DNA of 64,000 nucleotides, taken from NCBI RefSeq assembly GCF_000619825.1, contig NZ_JHUW01000006.1, positions 1 to 64,000 on the forward strand, read 5' to 3'. The DNA comes from Prevotella sp. MA2016. Lineage in GTDB: Bacteria; Bacteroidota; Bacteroidia; Bacteroidales; Bacteroidaceae. This document shows positions 26,854 to 36,409 of this stretch, in pieces (the stretch's first letter is position 1; each line of letters starts with the position of its first letter). Below the pieces are notes generated by a model. The model had not been told where the DNA came from, did no database searches, and worked only from the letters and a program-made list of their open reading frames with translations. Position numbers and translations under genes: made by a program.

Positions 26854-27306
26854 ATGAGAGCAGTTATACAACGCGTCACCCACGCCAGCGTAACCATCGA
26901 CGGCAAAATCAATGGTCAGATTGATCAGGGATACTTGATTCTTCTAGGCGTATGCAATGAGGATTCCTTAGAAGATGTTGACTGGCTGGTGAAAAAGATA
27001 GCTAATCTACGCGTGTTTAACGACGAAAACGACGTGATGAACCGTTCAATACAAGAAATTGACGGTAACTGTCTGGTAGTCAGTCAGTTCACGCTCTATG
27101 CATCGTATAAGAAAGGTAATCGTCCCTCATGGTTCCGTGCAGGTTCGCACGAGCACTCTATACCACTCTACAACGCATTCTGCCAGCAGCTTTCCGAAGC
27201 CATAGGCAAGCAGGTAGCTACAGGCGAGTTTGGAGCCGACATGAAGGTAGAACTGCTGAACGATGGTCCTGTAACCATCTGCATGGACACCAAAAACAAG
27301 GAATAA
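26854..27306 (+). CDS. dtd: D-aminoacyl-tRNA deacylase
   Basis: Dtd removes D-amino acids (and Gly from tRNA-Ala) mischarged on tRNA. The 150-aa protein begins MRAVIQRVTHASVTIDG, has LVVSQFTLYASYKKGNRPSW (SQFTL active-site motif), and ends with the NDGPVTICMDT motif, which provides the cross-subunit Gly-cis-Pro-like element. Length is normal. It heads a short operon with the membrane protein at 27310 and mazG. Confidence 0.96.
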   Translation: MRAVIQRVTHASVTIDGKINGQIDQGYLILLGVCNEDSLEDVDWLVKKIANLRVFNDENDVMNRSIQEIDGNCLVVSQFTLYASYKKGNRPSWFRAGSHEHSIPLYNAFCQQLSEAIGKQVATGEFGADMKVELLNDGPVTICMDTKNKE

Positions 27307-27309
27307 TCG

Positions 27310-27558
27310 ATGAAAAAATATCTGAAAGAACTCGAATTAGCGAGCGCGTTATTGCTGATTATCGGCGTGGTCATGTCGATGATTAAAAGCTATGCCATCG
27401 GTGCCTGGCCATGCGGCGTGGGATTACTGATGTTTGTAGCTGTATTCCTCTACAAGGCATTCCATTGGCGCGAATACGAGCGCGAAAACAAGCAATACAT
27501 CATCATTCTGCTGGTTTGCATCTTCTTACTAATCATTCAAATGGTAATGGCAAAATGA
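27310..27558 (+). CDS. Small membrane protein of unknown function
   Basis: The 82-aa protein has three hydrophobic segments (about residues 10-27, 33-48 and 62-80) separated by short charged loops, so it should be an integral inner-membrane protein. I do not recognise a family. It starts 3 bp after the dtd stop, and its own stop overlaps the start of mazG as ATGA, which places it firmly in the operon. Confidence 0.7.
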   Translation: MKKYLKELELASALLLIIGVVMSMIKSYAIGAWPCGVGLLMFVAVFLYKAFHWREYERENKQYIIILLVCIFLLIIQMVMAK

Positions 27559-27881
27559 CAATCAAAGAAGCACAGGAAACAGTTGACCGCTGGATAAAAG
27601 AGTATGGAGTACGCTACTTTTCGGAACTGACAAATATGGCTGTTTTAACCGAAGAAGTAGGCGAACTGGCCCGCGTGATGGCACGCAAATACGGCGACCA
27701 GAGCTTTAAGGCTGGCGAGAAAGACAATCTGGGTGAAGAAATGGCAGATATACTCTGGGTACTGATTTGTCTGGCCAACCAAACTGGCGTGGATCTGACT
27801 GCAGAACTAAAGAAATCCATCGACAAGAAAACGCAGCGCGATTCACTCCGCCACATACAAAACGAGAAATTAAAAGCATAA
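27555..27881 (+). CDS. MazG-type nucleotide pyrophosphohydrolase
   Basis: The 108-aa protein is a short all-helical MazG-like NTP pyrophosphatase. LTEEVGELARVMARKYG and EEMADILWVLICLANQTGVDL carry the paired EExxE and ExxD metal-binding motifs. Such enzymes hydrolyse non-canonical or excess NTPs to NMP and PPi. The frame is open upstream to 27411, but the ATG at 27555 overlaps the previous stop and begins right at the domain (TIKEAQETV), so it is preferred. Confidence 0.88.
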   Translation: MTIKEAQETVDRWIKEYGVRYFSELTNMAVLTEEVGELARVMARKYGDQSFKAGEKDNLGEEMADILWVLICLANQTGVDLTAELKKSIDKKTQRDSLRHIQNEKLKA

Positions 27882-27909
27882 CAGTTTTAACAATAAAACA
27901 TTTACGATT

Positions 27910-28851
27910 ATGGCAGAACACAAACATGATCACGAGCACGAGCATCATCACCACTTTGAGATGCCACAGAAGAGCCGTATGGAAGAGGCTCTGAGTAAGT
28001 ACAACCTCGATATTACCGACGAGGAAGTAAAAGAAGCAGTGAAGACAATCATTGCCGAGAAAGTAGCACAGAACGATACCCTTGAGGTTAAGAAATTCTT
28101 GATGGGAAGCGTGGAACTTACCACCTTGAAGACTACTGATAGCGACGAGAGCGTACTGGCCTTTACAGAGCGCGTTAACCAGTTCGAGGAGAAATACCCT
28201 CACCTACCCCACGTAGCCACTATCTGCGTATATCCACGCTTTGCCAAAGTGGTTTCTGAGACCCTCGAAATCGAAGGCGTAGAGGTTGCTTGCGTTTCTG
28301 GTTCATTCCCCTCATCACAGGCACTCATCGAGGTGAAGACCATCGAGACAAGTCTGGCTGTGAAAGATGGTGCCACAGAGATTGATATGGTGCTGAGTGT
28401 TGGCGCATTCCTCTCAGGCGACTACGAGACTTGCATCGACGAGATACAGCAGATGAAGGAAGCCTGCGGCGACAAGAAGCTGAAGGTAATCCTGGAGACA
28501 GGTTGCCTGAAGACTGCACAGAACATCAAGACCGCATCTATCCTGGCTATGTATGCTGGTGCTGATTATATCAAGACCTCTACAGGTAAGCTTGAGCCAG
28601 CAGCTACACCAGAGGCTGCTTACGTGATGTGTCAGGCCATCAAGGAGTACTACGATGAAACCGGCATTATGATAGGATTTAAGCCCGCTGGAGGCCTTAA
28701 CAGCGTGATGGACGCACTGATATACTACACCATCGTGAAAGAGGTTCTGGGCGAGAAATGGCTCACCAACCAGATGTTCCGCATGGGCACATCACGCCTT
28801 GCCAACCTGCTACTGAGCGAGGTTATTGGCGAGGAAGTAAAATTCTTCTAA
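27910..28851 (+). CDS. deoC: Deoxyribose-phosphate aldolase
   Basis: DeoC cleaves 2-deoxyribose-5-phosphate to glyceraldehyde-3-phosphate and acetaldehyde in deoxynucleoside catabolism. The 313-aa TIM barrel has EIDMVLSVGAFLSGDYE, KVILETGCL and ADYIKTSTGKLEPAATPEA with the Schiff-base Lys, then GFKPAGGLNS with the second Lys. The N-terminus carries a His-rich tract (HKHDHEHEHHHHFEM) of unknown purpose, possibly metal-binding. It lies 28 bp after mazG and ends at a strong terminator. Confidence 0.93.
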   Translation: MAEHKHDHEHEHHHHFEMPQKSRMEEALSKYNLDITDEEVKEAVKTIIAEKVAQNDTLEVKKFLMGSVELTTLKTTDSDESVLAFTERVNQFEEKYPHLPHVATICVYPRFAKVVSETLEIEGVEVACVSGSFPSSQALIEVKTIETSLAVKDGATEIDMVLSVGAFLSGDYETCIDEIQQMKEACGDKKLKVILETGCLKTAQNIKTASILAMYAGADYIKTSTGKLEPAATPEAAYVMCQAIKEYYDETGIMIGFKPAGGLNSVMDALIYYTIVKEVLGEKWLTNQMFRMGTSRLANLLLSEVIGEEVKFF

Positions 28852-28857
28852 AAACAA

Positions 28858-28890
28858 AATATCTCCCCTACCAGTGGGGAGATATTCTTT
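28858..28890. terminator. Bidirectional terminator between deoC and the polyprenyl synthase gene
   Basis: AATATCTCCCC (28858-28868) pairs perfectly with GGGGAGATATT (28876-28886), with a 7-nt loop and T-rich flank. It lies between two convergent genes and could serve both. Confidence 0.85.
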
Positions 28891-28894
28891 ATTT

Positions 28895-29869
28895 TTAAAC
28901 ATTACGCTGAATAACGTACTCTAAATAAGCATTGAATGCATCTTTGAGTTCAGGTTTCACGCATTCATCAATGAAAACTTGCGCCTCCTTAGCCAACTGT
29001 TCCATCTTCTTTTCAGCATATTTAATGCCACCATACTGCTTGGCAAACTCAATCAGAACGGCAATCTCATCGGTATTGATTGTACCATTTTTCACCTTCC
29101 TGGCCAACTTCATCATGGCAGGCGACTCATAATGAGTAAGTGAATAAATAATAGGTAATGTGAGCTTGCCTTCAATCATATCATTGCCAGTAGGCTTACC
29201 TATCTCTTTAGAATCATAATAGTCAAAAATATCATCACGTATCTGGAAAATCATACCAATATTATGTCCAAATTGTGATGCTTTTTCTACCATATCACGT
29301 GATGCACCTACAGAGATGGCACCTAGTTTGCAACAAGCTTCAAACAGCACCGCTGTTTTCTTCTCAATCACCTGATAATAAGCATCTTCCGAGATGTCCT
29401 TATTAGATATATTAGAGAGCTGAAGAATCTCTCCGGCAGCCAATGTACGTCCTAACTCAGCAAGATTCTGTACGATTTCATGATTATTTGAAAGTGCTAC
29501 ACGAAGCAACGCTGTACTCAAGATGTAATCACCCACCAAGACAGCCACCTTATTATTATAAGAAGCATTGACTGAAGGCTGACCACGACGCTGATCACTC
29601 TCATCCACAACATCGTCGTGAACCAAACTGGCAGTATGCAGCAACTCAAGACCTAAGGCAGCATTCTGTGTAACTTCCAGGACCTCGCCACAATTTTTAG
29701 CTGTAAGCAAAATAAGCATAGGACGCATGCGCTTTCCCCCACGCTGACGAATATGAGAAAGAACCTGCTCCAACATACCATCACCATGCGAAAGCGTTTG
29801 CTTGAACAACTCGACGAAGTTGTCCATTTCGCCTTCGATGGGCTTTCTTATCGTAGATAAATAATCCAT
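28895..29869 (-). CDS. Trans-polyprenyl diphosphate synthase (octaprenyl/heptaprenyl type)
   Basis: The 324-aa enzyme condenses isopentenyl diphosphate units into the isoprenoid side chain of menaquinone. It shows the first Asp-rich motif with flanking residues (LVHDDVVDESDQRRGQPSVN), the second (QIRDDIFDYYDSKEIGKPTGND), and GGKRMRPMLILL near the N-terminus. Bulky residues before the first motif set chain length, which I cannot fix from sequence. The gene is divergent from polA. Confidence 0.92.
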   Translation of the reverse strand: MDYLSTIRKPIEGEMDNFVELFKQTLSHGDGMLEQVLSHIRQRGGKRMRPMLILLTAKNCGEVLEVTQNAALGLELLHTASLVHDDVVDESDQRRGQPSVNASYNNKVAVLVGDYILSTALLRVALSNNHEIVQNLAELGRTLAAGEILQLSNISNKDISEDAYYQVIEKKTAVLFEACCKLGAISVGASRDMVEKASQFGHNIGMIFQIRDDIFDYYDSKEIGKPTGNDMIEGKLTLPIIYSLTHYESPAMMKLARKVKNGTINTDEIAVLIEFAKQYGGIKYAEKKMEQLAKEAQVFIDECVKPELKDAFNAYLEYVIQRNV

Positions 29870-29889
29870 AACAAGTAGAATTTTGCTAC

Positions 29890-29897
29890 AAAATTAG
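29890..29897 (-). promoter_or_regulatory. -7 box of the polyprenyl synthase gene
   Basis: TAATTTTG on the minus strand, about 20 bp upstream of the start at 29869. Confidence 0.55.
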
Positions 29898-29929
29898 GAA
29901 ATATTTCTCTTATTCAGAAATATTTTTGT

Positions 29930-29937
29930 AATTTTGA
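29930..29937 (+). promoter_or_regulatory. -7 box of polA
   Basis: TAATTTTG, 19 bp before the ATG at 29957. No clear -33 TTTG; the upstream part is shared with the divergent promoter. Confidence 0.55.
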
Positions 29938-29956
29938 GCAGAAAATTAAGAAAGTT

Positions 29957-32722
29957 ATGCAGAAATTGTTTCTTTTAGACGCTTATGCGCTTATTTATCG
30001 CAGTTATTATGCGTTCATCAAAAACCCAAGAATTAACTCGAAAGGCCTGAATACCAGTGCCATTATGGGATTCTTAAACACCCTCAACGAGGTGCTCACA
30101 AAAGAGAAGCCCACACATATCGGCGTGGCCTTCGACCCCCATGGCCCCACGTTCCGCAGCGAGGCATTCCCTGCCTATAAAGCCCAAAGAGAGGAAACAC
30201 CAGAGGATATACGCAAAGCAGTTCCAATTATTAAAGACCTGCTAAAGGCCTATCGCATACCCATCCTACAGGTAGATGGATACGAGGCCGATGATGTCAT
30301 TGGCACCTTAGCCACCAAAGCTGGAGCCGATGGAATCGAGACTTTTATGCTCACACCAGATAAAGACTACGGACAGTTGGTCAGCGAAAAGGTGTTTATC
30401 TTCCGTCCTCGACATGGTGGCGGATATGAAACAATGGGTCCTAAAGAGGTATGCGAAAAATACGGCATCCCCTCTCCTACCGCAGTCATCGATCTACTGG
30501 CACTCATGGGCGACTCTGCCGATAACTTCCCAGGCTGTCCTGGTGTTGGAGAAAAAACTGCTGCCAAACTGATCAATGAATTTGGCAGCATCGAAGAGAT
30601 GCTGGCACGCTCAAGCGAAATCAAAGGTAAGCTGCGCGAAAAAGTTGAAGAGCACATCGACGACATCAAGATGAGCTACTTCCTGGCCACCATCAAAACC
30701 GACGTTCCAATCAACCTCGATATGGAAGCACTCAAACTTGTGGAGCCAAACGAAGATGAACTTAGCAAACTTCTCCTCGAACTCGAGATGAAAAGCTTTG
30801 CCGACAGAGTTCTTAAAAAAAGTCAAAAACCGCAAAAAGTCGCTAATGTTCAACTTGATCTCTTTGCAGAATTTGCGCCCGACGGGCAAGAAGAAAGCAA
30901 AAACGCGAGTTTTGAGACGGTAAAAACAACGCTTCACAACTACAAACTCGTTGAAAATCAGGCAGATTTGAAAAAATTGCGTGATTATTTCTTGACAAAC
31001 AAAATTCTCAGTCTAGACACAGAGACGACATCAACCAACGCCATCGACGCAGAATTGGTAGGTTTGAGCTTCGCCGTGAAGGAATTCGAGGCGTTTTACG
31101 TGCCCATTCCAGCCAATCGTGAAGAAGCGTTGCAAATTGTTAATATCTTTAAACCTGTCTATGAGAATCCAGAAATCCTAAAGATCGGACAGAATTTGAA
31201 GTACGACCTTGAGGTGCTGCGCAATTACGACATCCAACTGGCCGGACAGATGTGGGACACAATGATAGCCCACTATCTCATCCAACCCGAACTGCATCAC
31301 AATATGGACTACATGGCAGAAATCTATCTGAACTACCAAACCATCCATATCGAAGAGCTCATCGGTCCTAAAGGTAAGAATCAGAAATCGATGCGTGCTC
31401 TCCCACCCTCGCAGATATACGAATACGCTGCCGAAGATGCCGACATCACGCTGCGACTAAAGAACAAGTTAGAACCAGAGTTGAAGAAAGCCGAGTGCGA
31501 AGACCTATTTTATAATATAGAGATGCCACTGATGCCCGTACTGGCAGAAATGGAGATGAACGGTGTATGCCTAGACACAACATCGCTGGCTGAGACGTCA
31601 AAACAATTCACCAATCGCATGAACGAAATCGAAGCACGTATCTACGAATTGGCAGGAGAGCAATTCAATATTGCATCTCCCAAACAAGTCGGCGAGATAC
31701 TCTTTGACAAACTCAAGATTGTGGAAAAAGCCAAGAAAACCAAGACGGGCCAGTATGTCACATCTGAAGAGGTGCTTCAGCAGCTTCGCAACAAGCACGA
31801 GATAGTGGCAGACATATTGGAACACAGAGGTTTAAAGAAGCTTATAGGCACCTATATCGACGCCCTACCCAAGCTGATAAATCCCAAGACTGGGCATATA
31901 CATACCTCTTTTAATCAAACAATCACAGCCACAGGTCGCCTGTCGAGCAGCGACCCGAATCTGCAGAATATCCCCATCCGAGGTGAAGACGGAAAAGAAA
32001 TTCGAAAAGCCTTCATACCAGAGCCTGGATGTCTGTTCTTTTCAGCCGACTATAGTCAGATAGAACTACGCGTGATGGCTCATCTGTCACAAGACGAGAA
32101 TATGGTACGCGTATTCAACGAAGGCAAGGATTTGCATGCAGCTACAGCAGCCAACATCTATAAAAAAGCAATAGAAGACGTAACACGCGACGAGCGCACC
32201 AAGTCGAAACGTGCCAACTTCGGCATCATCTACGGCATCACAGTATTTGGACTTGCCGAGCGCCTGGACATCCCTCGCGACGAAGCTAAAATGCTGATAG
32301 ACGGCTACTTCCAGACCTTCCCACAGGTTCACTACTATATGGAAAAATCTAAAGAAGTGGCACGCGAGAAAGGTTACGTCACTACCCTATTCGGCCGCCG
32401 CCGCTATCTGCCAGATATCAACTCTCACAACGCTACCGTACGAGGATTTGCAGAACGAAATGCCATCAATGCCCCCATTCAAGGCACAGCAGCCGATATC
32501 ATCAAGGTGGCCATGATTCGCATCTACAACCGCTTTAAAGCCGAAGGCATACGCTCAAAAATGATTCTGCAGGTGCACGACGAACTAAACTTCTCAGTCT
32601 ATCCCGACGAGAAGGAAAAAGTAGAGGGCATCGTGCTCGAAGAGATGCAGAATGCCCTGAACTTAAGTGTGCCATTGGTAGCCGATTCCGGTTTTGGTCA
32701 GAATTGGCTCGAGGCTCATTAA
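29957..32722 (+). CDS. polA: DNA polymerase I
   Basis: PolA fills gaps and removes RNA primers. The 921-aa protein contains the 5'-3' exonuclease (LLDAYALIYRSYYAF, GYEADDVIGTLA, GDSADNFPGCPGVGEKTA) and a 3'-5' exonuclease domain with ILSLDTETTS and an intact DYAAEDAD-type motif (YAAEDADITLRL), so proofreading is probably active. The polymerase domain has SADYSQIELRVMAHLS, the O helix region RANFGIIYGITVFGLAERL and VHDELNFSV. Its last 4 bp overlap the convergent nucleoside kinase gene. Confidence 0.97.
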   Translation: MQKLFLLDAYALIYRSYYAFIKNPRINSKGLNTSAIMGFLNTLNEVLTKEKPTHIGVAFDPHGPTFRSEAFPAYKAQREETPEDIRKAVPIIKDLLKAYRIPILQVDGYEADDVIGTLATKAGADGIETFMLTPDKDYGQLVSEKVFIFRPRHGGGYETMGPKEVCEKYGIPSPTAVIDLLALMGDSADNFPGCPGVGEKTAAKLINEFGSIEEMLARSSEIKGKLREKVEEHIDDIKMSYFLATIKTDVPINLDMEALKLVEPNEDELSKLLLELEMKSFADRVLKKSQKPQKVANVQLDLFAEFAPDGQEESKNASFETVKTTLHNYKLVENQADLKKLRDYFLTNKILSLDTETTSTNAIDAELVGLSFAVKEFEAFYVPIPANREEALQIVNIFKPVYENPEILKIGQNLKYDLEVLRNYDIQLAGQMWDTMIAHYLIQPELHHNMDYMAEIYLNYQTIHIEELIGPKGKNQKSMRALPPSQIYEYAAEDADITLRLKNKLEPELKKAECEDLFYNIEMPLMPVLAEMEMNGVCLDTTSLAETSKQFTNRMNEIEARIYELAGEQFNIASPKQVGEILFDKLKIVEKAKKTKTGQYVTSEEVLQQLRNKHEIVADILEHRGLKKLIGTYIDALPKLINPKTGHIHTSFNQTITATGRLSSSDPNLQNIPIRGEDGKEIRKAFIPEPGCLFFSADYSQIELRVMAHLSQDENMVRVFNEGKDLHAATAANIYKKAIEDVTRDERTKSKRANFGIIYGITVFGLAERLDIPRDEAKMLIDGYFQTFPQVHYYMEKSKEVAREKGYVTTLFGRRRYLPDINSHNATVRGFAERNAINAPIQGTAADIIKVAMIRIYNRFKAEGIRSKMILQVHDELNFSVYPDEKEKVEGIVLEEMQNALNLSVPLVADSGFGQNWLEAH

Positions 32723-34380
32723 TAATTAAACGACGACCCGCCTAGGAACTCGCGCAACAGCGATGTTGGTGGAATCTGAGTCTCAGGAATAGGACGGATA
32801 TAACGAAGGAACTTCAGCAGGCGATAAGCCTCTGCATGTTCCTTCGAGTCTTCTGGAACCTGCTCTAACAACGGCTCAGCCTGACTCTTGATAACAGCCA
32901 ACTCAAACAGCATCGCCGTATTAAACATCGCATCAGCATTCTCCTGGAATGGGAATATCCAGCGATTCTCACCCTTCCTAACACTAGGCCAACGACGAAT
33001 AGACTCCTGCGCACTCACACCACGATACTTATAATCGCGTATAATGCGACGCAGCAAGCGGTTATCCGTTGTGGGGATATAGTTATGATTATCAAGCAGA
33101 ATAGTGGTAAGAGCCGAGGCGTAAACACGGAATATCTGCTCATTAGGGATATCAGCTGTAAGTTCGGGATTCAAGGCATGGATACCCTCAACAACCAGTA
33201 CTTCATTACCCTTCAGTTGCAGTTTTTTACCACTCCACTCGCTACAACCCTTCTGGAAGTTATAACGTGGCAACTCAATCTCTTCGCCTCTGAAAAGCGC
33301 TGCCAACTGCTCGTTAAGCAAAGGCAAATTTAAGGCATGAAGATGCTCGAAATCATAGTCGCCCTTCTCGTCTCTTGGTGTTTTATCACGATCCAGGAAA
33401 TAATCATCGAGCGAGATGCCTATAGGGTGAATACCATTTACGGCCAACTGCACACTAAGACGCTTACAAGTGGTGGTCTTTCCCGAAGACGACGGACCAG
33501 CTATCAGCACCAGTTTTATACCCTTACGCTGCGCTATCTCATCGGCTATCTTCGCAATCTTTTTCTCCTGCAGGGCCTCACTGATCTGGATCAGTTCTGA
33601 TGAACGCCCATTCATAATAGCCTCGTTCAGGTCGCCGATAGTGCGCAGTTCCAGAATATCCTGCCACTGGTGGTGCTCCTTGAATATGCCAAACATCTTA
33701 TCCTGATGCGTCATCTCACCCAGTTCATTAGGATGCTCTCGTGAGGGTAGGCGCAGCAACAAACCATCGAAATACTTCTCAAGCCCGAAGAGATAGAGCT
33801 GCGAAGTGTTGGTGAGCAGCGAGCCATAGTAATAATCCACATAACCATCGATATCATAGTATGTAGTAAACAGTCGACCAGTACTTTTCAGCAGTTTCAC
33901 CTTCGAACGATTATGCAAGATTTCAAATATCTCGATAGCCTCTTTTGTAGTCGTCTCATAACGGTGTATAGGCAGAGCTGCGTCGATGATTTCCTGCATA
34001 CGACGACGGATGACACCCACATCATCAAGCGTGATAGGACGACCGATATTGAGATTTACGAAGTAACCATTTGAAACTGGTATATCGATAGCCACCTTAC
34101 TAGGCGTAAAGAGGTCGTGAACAGCTTTACAGAGCACAAAGAACAAGGTCCTGGTATAAGCACGCGAGCCGCTCGACGAGCAGATATCAAGAAACTCTAC
34201 CTGTTTCTGTTTATACACACGATAATGCATGCCTTCTACCTTATTATTAACATGGGCCGAAATAGCACCATGAGGAATCTCAACACCAGCAGCGTTATAA
34301 ACCTCTTCAAGGTTAGAACCGATAGGAACCTCCACTACCCTATCGTTATTCAATACATGAACTTTCACTAATTTTTCCAT
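32719..34380 (-). CDS. Nucleoside (uridine) kinase with TGS-like N-terminus
   Basis: The 553-aa protein has a TGS-like domain (about residues 1-65) and a threonyl-tRNA synthetase second-additional-domain-like segment (about 66-215). A P-loop kinase of the uridine kinase/PRK family follows at about 260-480, with Walker A IAGPSSSGKTTTCKRL and GISLDDYFLDRDKTPRD. It probably phosphorylates a nucleoside in salvage; the fusion is typical of Bacteroidota and Firmicutes. The ATG at 34380 is chosen because the -7 box at 34415-34422 lies downstream of the longest possible start at 34449. It converges with polA with a 4-bp overlap. Confidence 0.85.
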   Translation of the reverse strand: MEKLVKVHVLNNDRVVEVPIGSNLEEVYNAAGVEIPHGAISAHVNNKVEGMHYRVYKQKQVEFLDICSSSGSRAYTRTLFFVLCKAVHDLFTPSKVAIDIPVSNGYFVNLNIGRPITLDDVGVIRRRMQEIIDAALPIHRYETTTKEAIEIFEILHNRSKVKLLKSTGRLFTTYYDIDGYVDYYYGSLLTNTSQLYLFGLEKYFDGLLLRLPSREHPNELGEMTHQDKMFGIFKEHHQWQDILELRTIGDLNEAIMNGRSSELIQISEALQEKKIAKIADEIAQRKGIKLVLIAGPSSSGKTTTCKRLSVQLAVNGIHPIGISLDDYFLDRDKTPRDEKGDYDFEHLHALNLPLLNEQLAALFRGEEIELPRYNFQKGCSEWSGKKLQLKGNEVLVVEGIHALNPELTADIPNEQIFRVYASALTTILLDNHNYIPTTDNRLLRRIIRDYKYRGVSAQESIRRWPSVRKGENRWIFPFQENADAMFNTAMLFELAVIKSQAEPLLEQVPEDSKEHAEAYRLLKFLRYIRPIPETQIPPTSLLREFLGGSSFNY

Positions 34381-34414
34381 AAGCGATAAATGATGTTTTA
34401 GACTAATTTTCCTG

Positions 34415-34422
34415 CAAAGATA
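34415..34422 (-). promoter_or_regulatory. -7 box of the nucleoside kinase gene
   Basis: TATCTTTG on the minus strand, 34 bp upstream of the start at 34380. Confidence 0.6.
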
Positions 34423-34464
34423 ACATTTTTCTGAAATCTTAACCGACATTTCAGAGTTTTTTTT

Positions 34465-34472
34465 TATCTTTG
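34465..34472 (+). promoter_or_regulatory. -7 box of the Na/Pi transporter gene
   Basis: TATCTTTG after a T-tract, 33 bp before the ATG at 34506. The -33 region does not match well. Confidence 0.6.
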
Positions 34473-34505
34473 TCCCCGATTTACTAAATATAATTACGTT
34501 TTTTT

Positions 34506-36242
34506 ATGTCAATCTGGATTATTTTCAAACTTCTGGGATCGCTTGCTCTGTTGATGTTCGGTATGAAGTCGATGAGTGAAGCATTGCAGAAGATGGCGGG
34601 ACCACAGTTACGCCATGTGTTAGGTGCGATGACAACCAATCGCTTTACTGGCATGCTCACGGGTATGCTTGTTACAGCTTCAGTACAGTCATCTACAGCC
34701 ACCACCGTAATGACTGTTTCGTTTGTCAACGCCGGCTTGTTAACCTTGGCTCAGGCCATCTCGGTTATCATGGGCGCCAACATCGGAACCACACTCACCG
34801 CCTGGATTATGTCGGCAGGTATGTCGTTCGACATCACCAGCGCTGTTTATCCAGCATTTTTCCTTGGCATTATACTGATTTATCAGAAGAAATACCGCTA
34901 TATCGGCGACTTCCTGTTCGGCCTCTCGTTCCTGCTGATGGGACTGGGCACACTGAGAATGACAGGCACCGAGATGCATCTGGGTGAGAACCAGGCCCTA
35001 CTCGACTTCTTTGCGTCGTTCGACCCCGACTCGTTCTCCACCACCCTGATATTCCTGTTCCTTGGCGGTGTACTCACCTTCTGCGTACAGTCATCAGCAG
35101 CCGTCATGGCCATCACCATGATACTCTGTTCAAGCGGTGCCCTGCCCATCTATCAAGGTATCGCACTGGTGATGGGTGAAAATATCGGAACCACTATTAC
35201 ATCAAACCTCGCTGCCCTATCGGCCAACACGCAGGCTCGTAGAGCTGCCCTCGCCCACATGTTCTTCAATGTGTTTGGTGTGATTTGGATTCTGTTTGTG
35301 TTCCGTCCGTTCATCGATGCCGTTTGCGGTATGGTGGGCTACGATGTAGATATGGTGAAAGGCACCGTAGATACACACGTATTCCTGGCAAATGCTGCCA
35401 AGCTGAGCTTTGTGCTGGCAGCCTTCCACACCTGTTTCAACGTGGCCAATACCTTTATCCTTATTTGGTTTATCCCACAAATCGAGCGCTTTGTATGCTG
35501 GATTATCAAGCCAAAGAAGGTGGACGAGGAAGAAGACTTCCGCCTGCACTTTATTACTGCCGGTTTCATGAAAACCCCAGAGCTTTCGGTTCTCGAGGCA
35601 CAAAAAGAAATCCAGTCGTTCTCTGATCGTATGCAGCGCATGTTCAATATGGTTCGCGAACTGCTCACCCTCTCTTCGAGCTCAAGCGACAAGAAGGATA
35701 ATCGCGACAGCGAGTTTAACAAGCTCTATACACGCATTGAGAAATACGAAGGCATCAGCGACAATATGGAGATTGAGATTGCCAACTATCTTAACTCTGT
35801 GAGCGATGCCCACCTGTCTGACGACTCAAAGGCCAAGATACGCGCTATGTTGCGTGAAATCAGCGAGTTAGAGAGTATTGGCGACGCCTGTTTCAATATG
35901 GCTCGTACCATTTCGAGGAAGTATAACGGCAAACAAGACCACTTCAACGAGAAGCAGTATAACCATATCCATCAGATGATGGAACTCACCGACCAGTCGC
36001 TCTCACAGATGAACCGTCTGATGATGGGCCGCAAAGAGTCGTTCGATGTAAACCGTACGTTCAATATCGAGCACGAAATCAATAACTTCCGCGACCAACT
36101 GAAGTCGCAGAACATCAACGATATCAACAACCGCGAGTACACTTACGCCGTTGGTACCATTTATATGGACCTGATTAACGAGTGTGAGAAGCTGGGCGAC
36201 TATGTAGTAAACGTTGTAGAAGCCCGAATGGGACTTCGCTAG
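34506..36242 (+). CDS. Na+/phosphate cotransporter family protein with PhoU-like C-terminus
   Basis: The 578-aa protein has about eight to nine membrane helices in two inverted PNaS repeats, marked by TASVQSSTATTVMTVSFVNAG and VQSSAAVMAITMILCSSG (QSS motifs that bind Na+ and phosphate) and two MGxNIGTT motifs. The cytoplasmic C-terminus from about residue 360 is a PhoU-like helical domain. It should take up phosphate together with sodium at the inner membrane. A strong hairpin follows the stop. Confidence 0.92.
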   Translation: MSIWIIFKLLGSLALLMFGMKSMSEALQKMAGPQLRHVLGAMTTNRFTGMLTGMLVTASVQSSTATTVMTVSFVNAGLLTLAQAISVIMGANIGTTLTAWIMSAGMSFDITSAVYPAFFLGIILIYQKKYRYIGDFLFGLSFLLMGLGTLRMTGTEMHLGENQALLDFFASFDPDSFSTTLIFLFLGGVLTFCVQSSAAVMAITMILCSSGALPIYQGIALVMGENIGTTITSNLAALSANTQARRAALAHMFFNVFGVIWILFVFRPFIDAVCGMVGYDVDMVKGTVDTHVFLANAAKLSFVLAAFHTCFNVANTFILIWFIPQIERFVCWIIKPKKVDEEEDFRLHFITAGFMKTPELSVLEAQKEIQSFSDRMQRMFNMVRELLTLSSSSSDKKDNRDSEFNKLYTRIEKYEGISDNMEIEIANYLNSVSDAHLSDDSKAKIRAMLREISELESIGDACFNMARTISRKYNGKQDHFNEKQYNHIHQMMELTDQSLSQMNRLMMGRKESFDVNRTFNIEHEINNFRDQLKSQNINDINNREYTYAVGTIYMDLINECEKLGDYVVNVVEARMGLR

Positions 36243-36276
36243 ATAAAGAAGCCAGAATACATTGGTTTCAAAGGTA

Positions 36277-36317
36277 GAAACTATCAGTTTCCAAGGCGGA
36301 AACTGATAGTTTCTTTA
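36277..36317 (+). terminator. Terminator hairpin after the Na/Pi transporter gene
   Basis: GAAACTATCAGTTTCC (36277-36292) pairs perfectly with the sequence at 36298-36313, a 16-bp stem with a 5-nt loop, followed by a short T-rich tail. The core matches the hairpin at 7001-7033. Confidence 0.75.
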
Positions 36318-36393
36318 TTGAAAACACATCACAAGCTATAAGCCTAAGAACAAAAAACTACCCGAAAAATATGGCCATTAAAGAAATAATCAC

Positions 36394-36401
36394 TACCTTT
36401 G
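36394..36401 (+). promoter_or_regulatory. -7 box before the TPP riboswitch
   Basis: TACCTTTG; transcription would begin about 36408, just before the riboswitch. Confidence 0.65.
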
Positions 36402-36409
36402 CACACGAT

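Noticed and set aside
29295..29302. TCACGTGA core resembling parS
   Set aside because: The flanks do not match TGTT/AACA and it lies within the polyprenyl synthase coding sequence.
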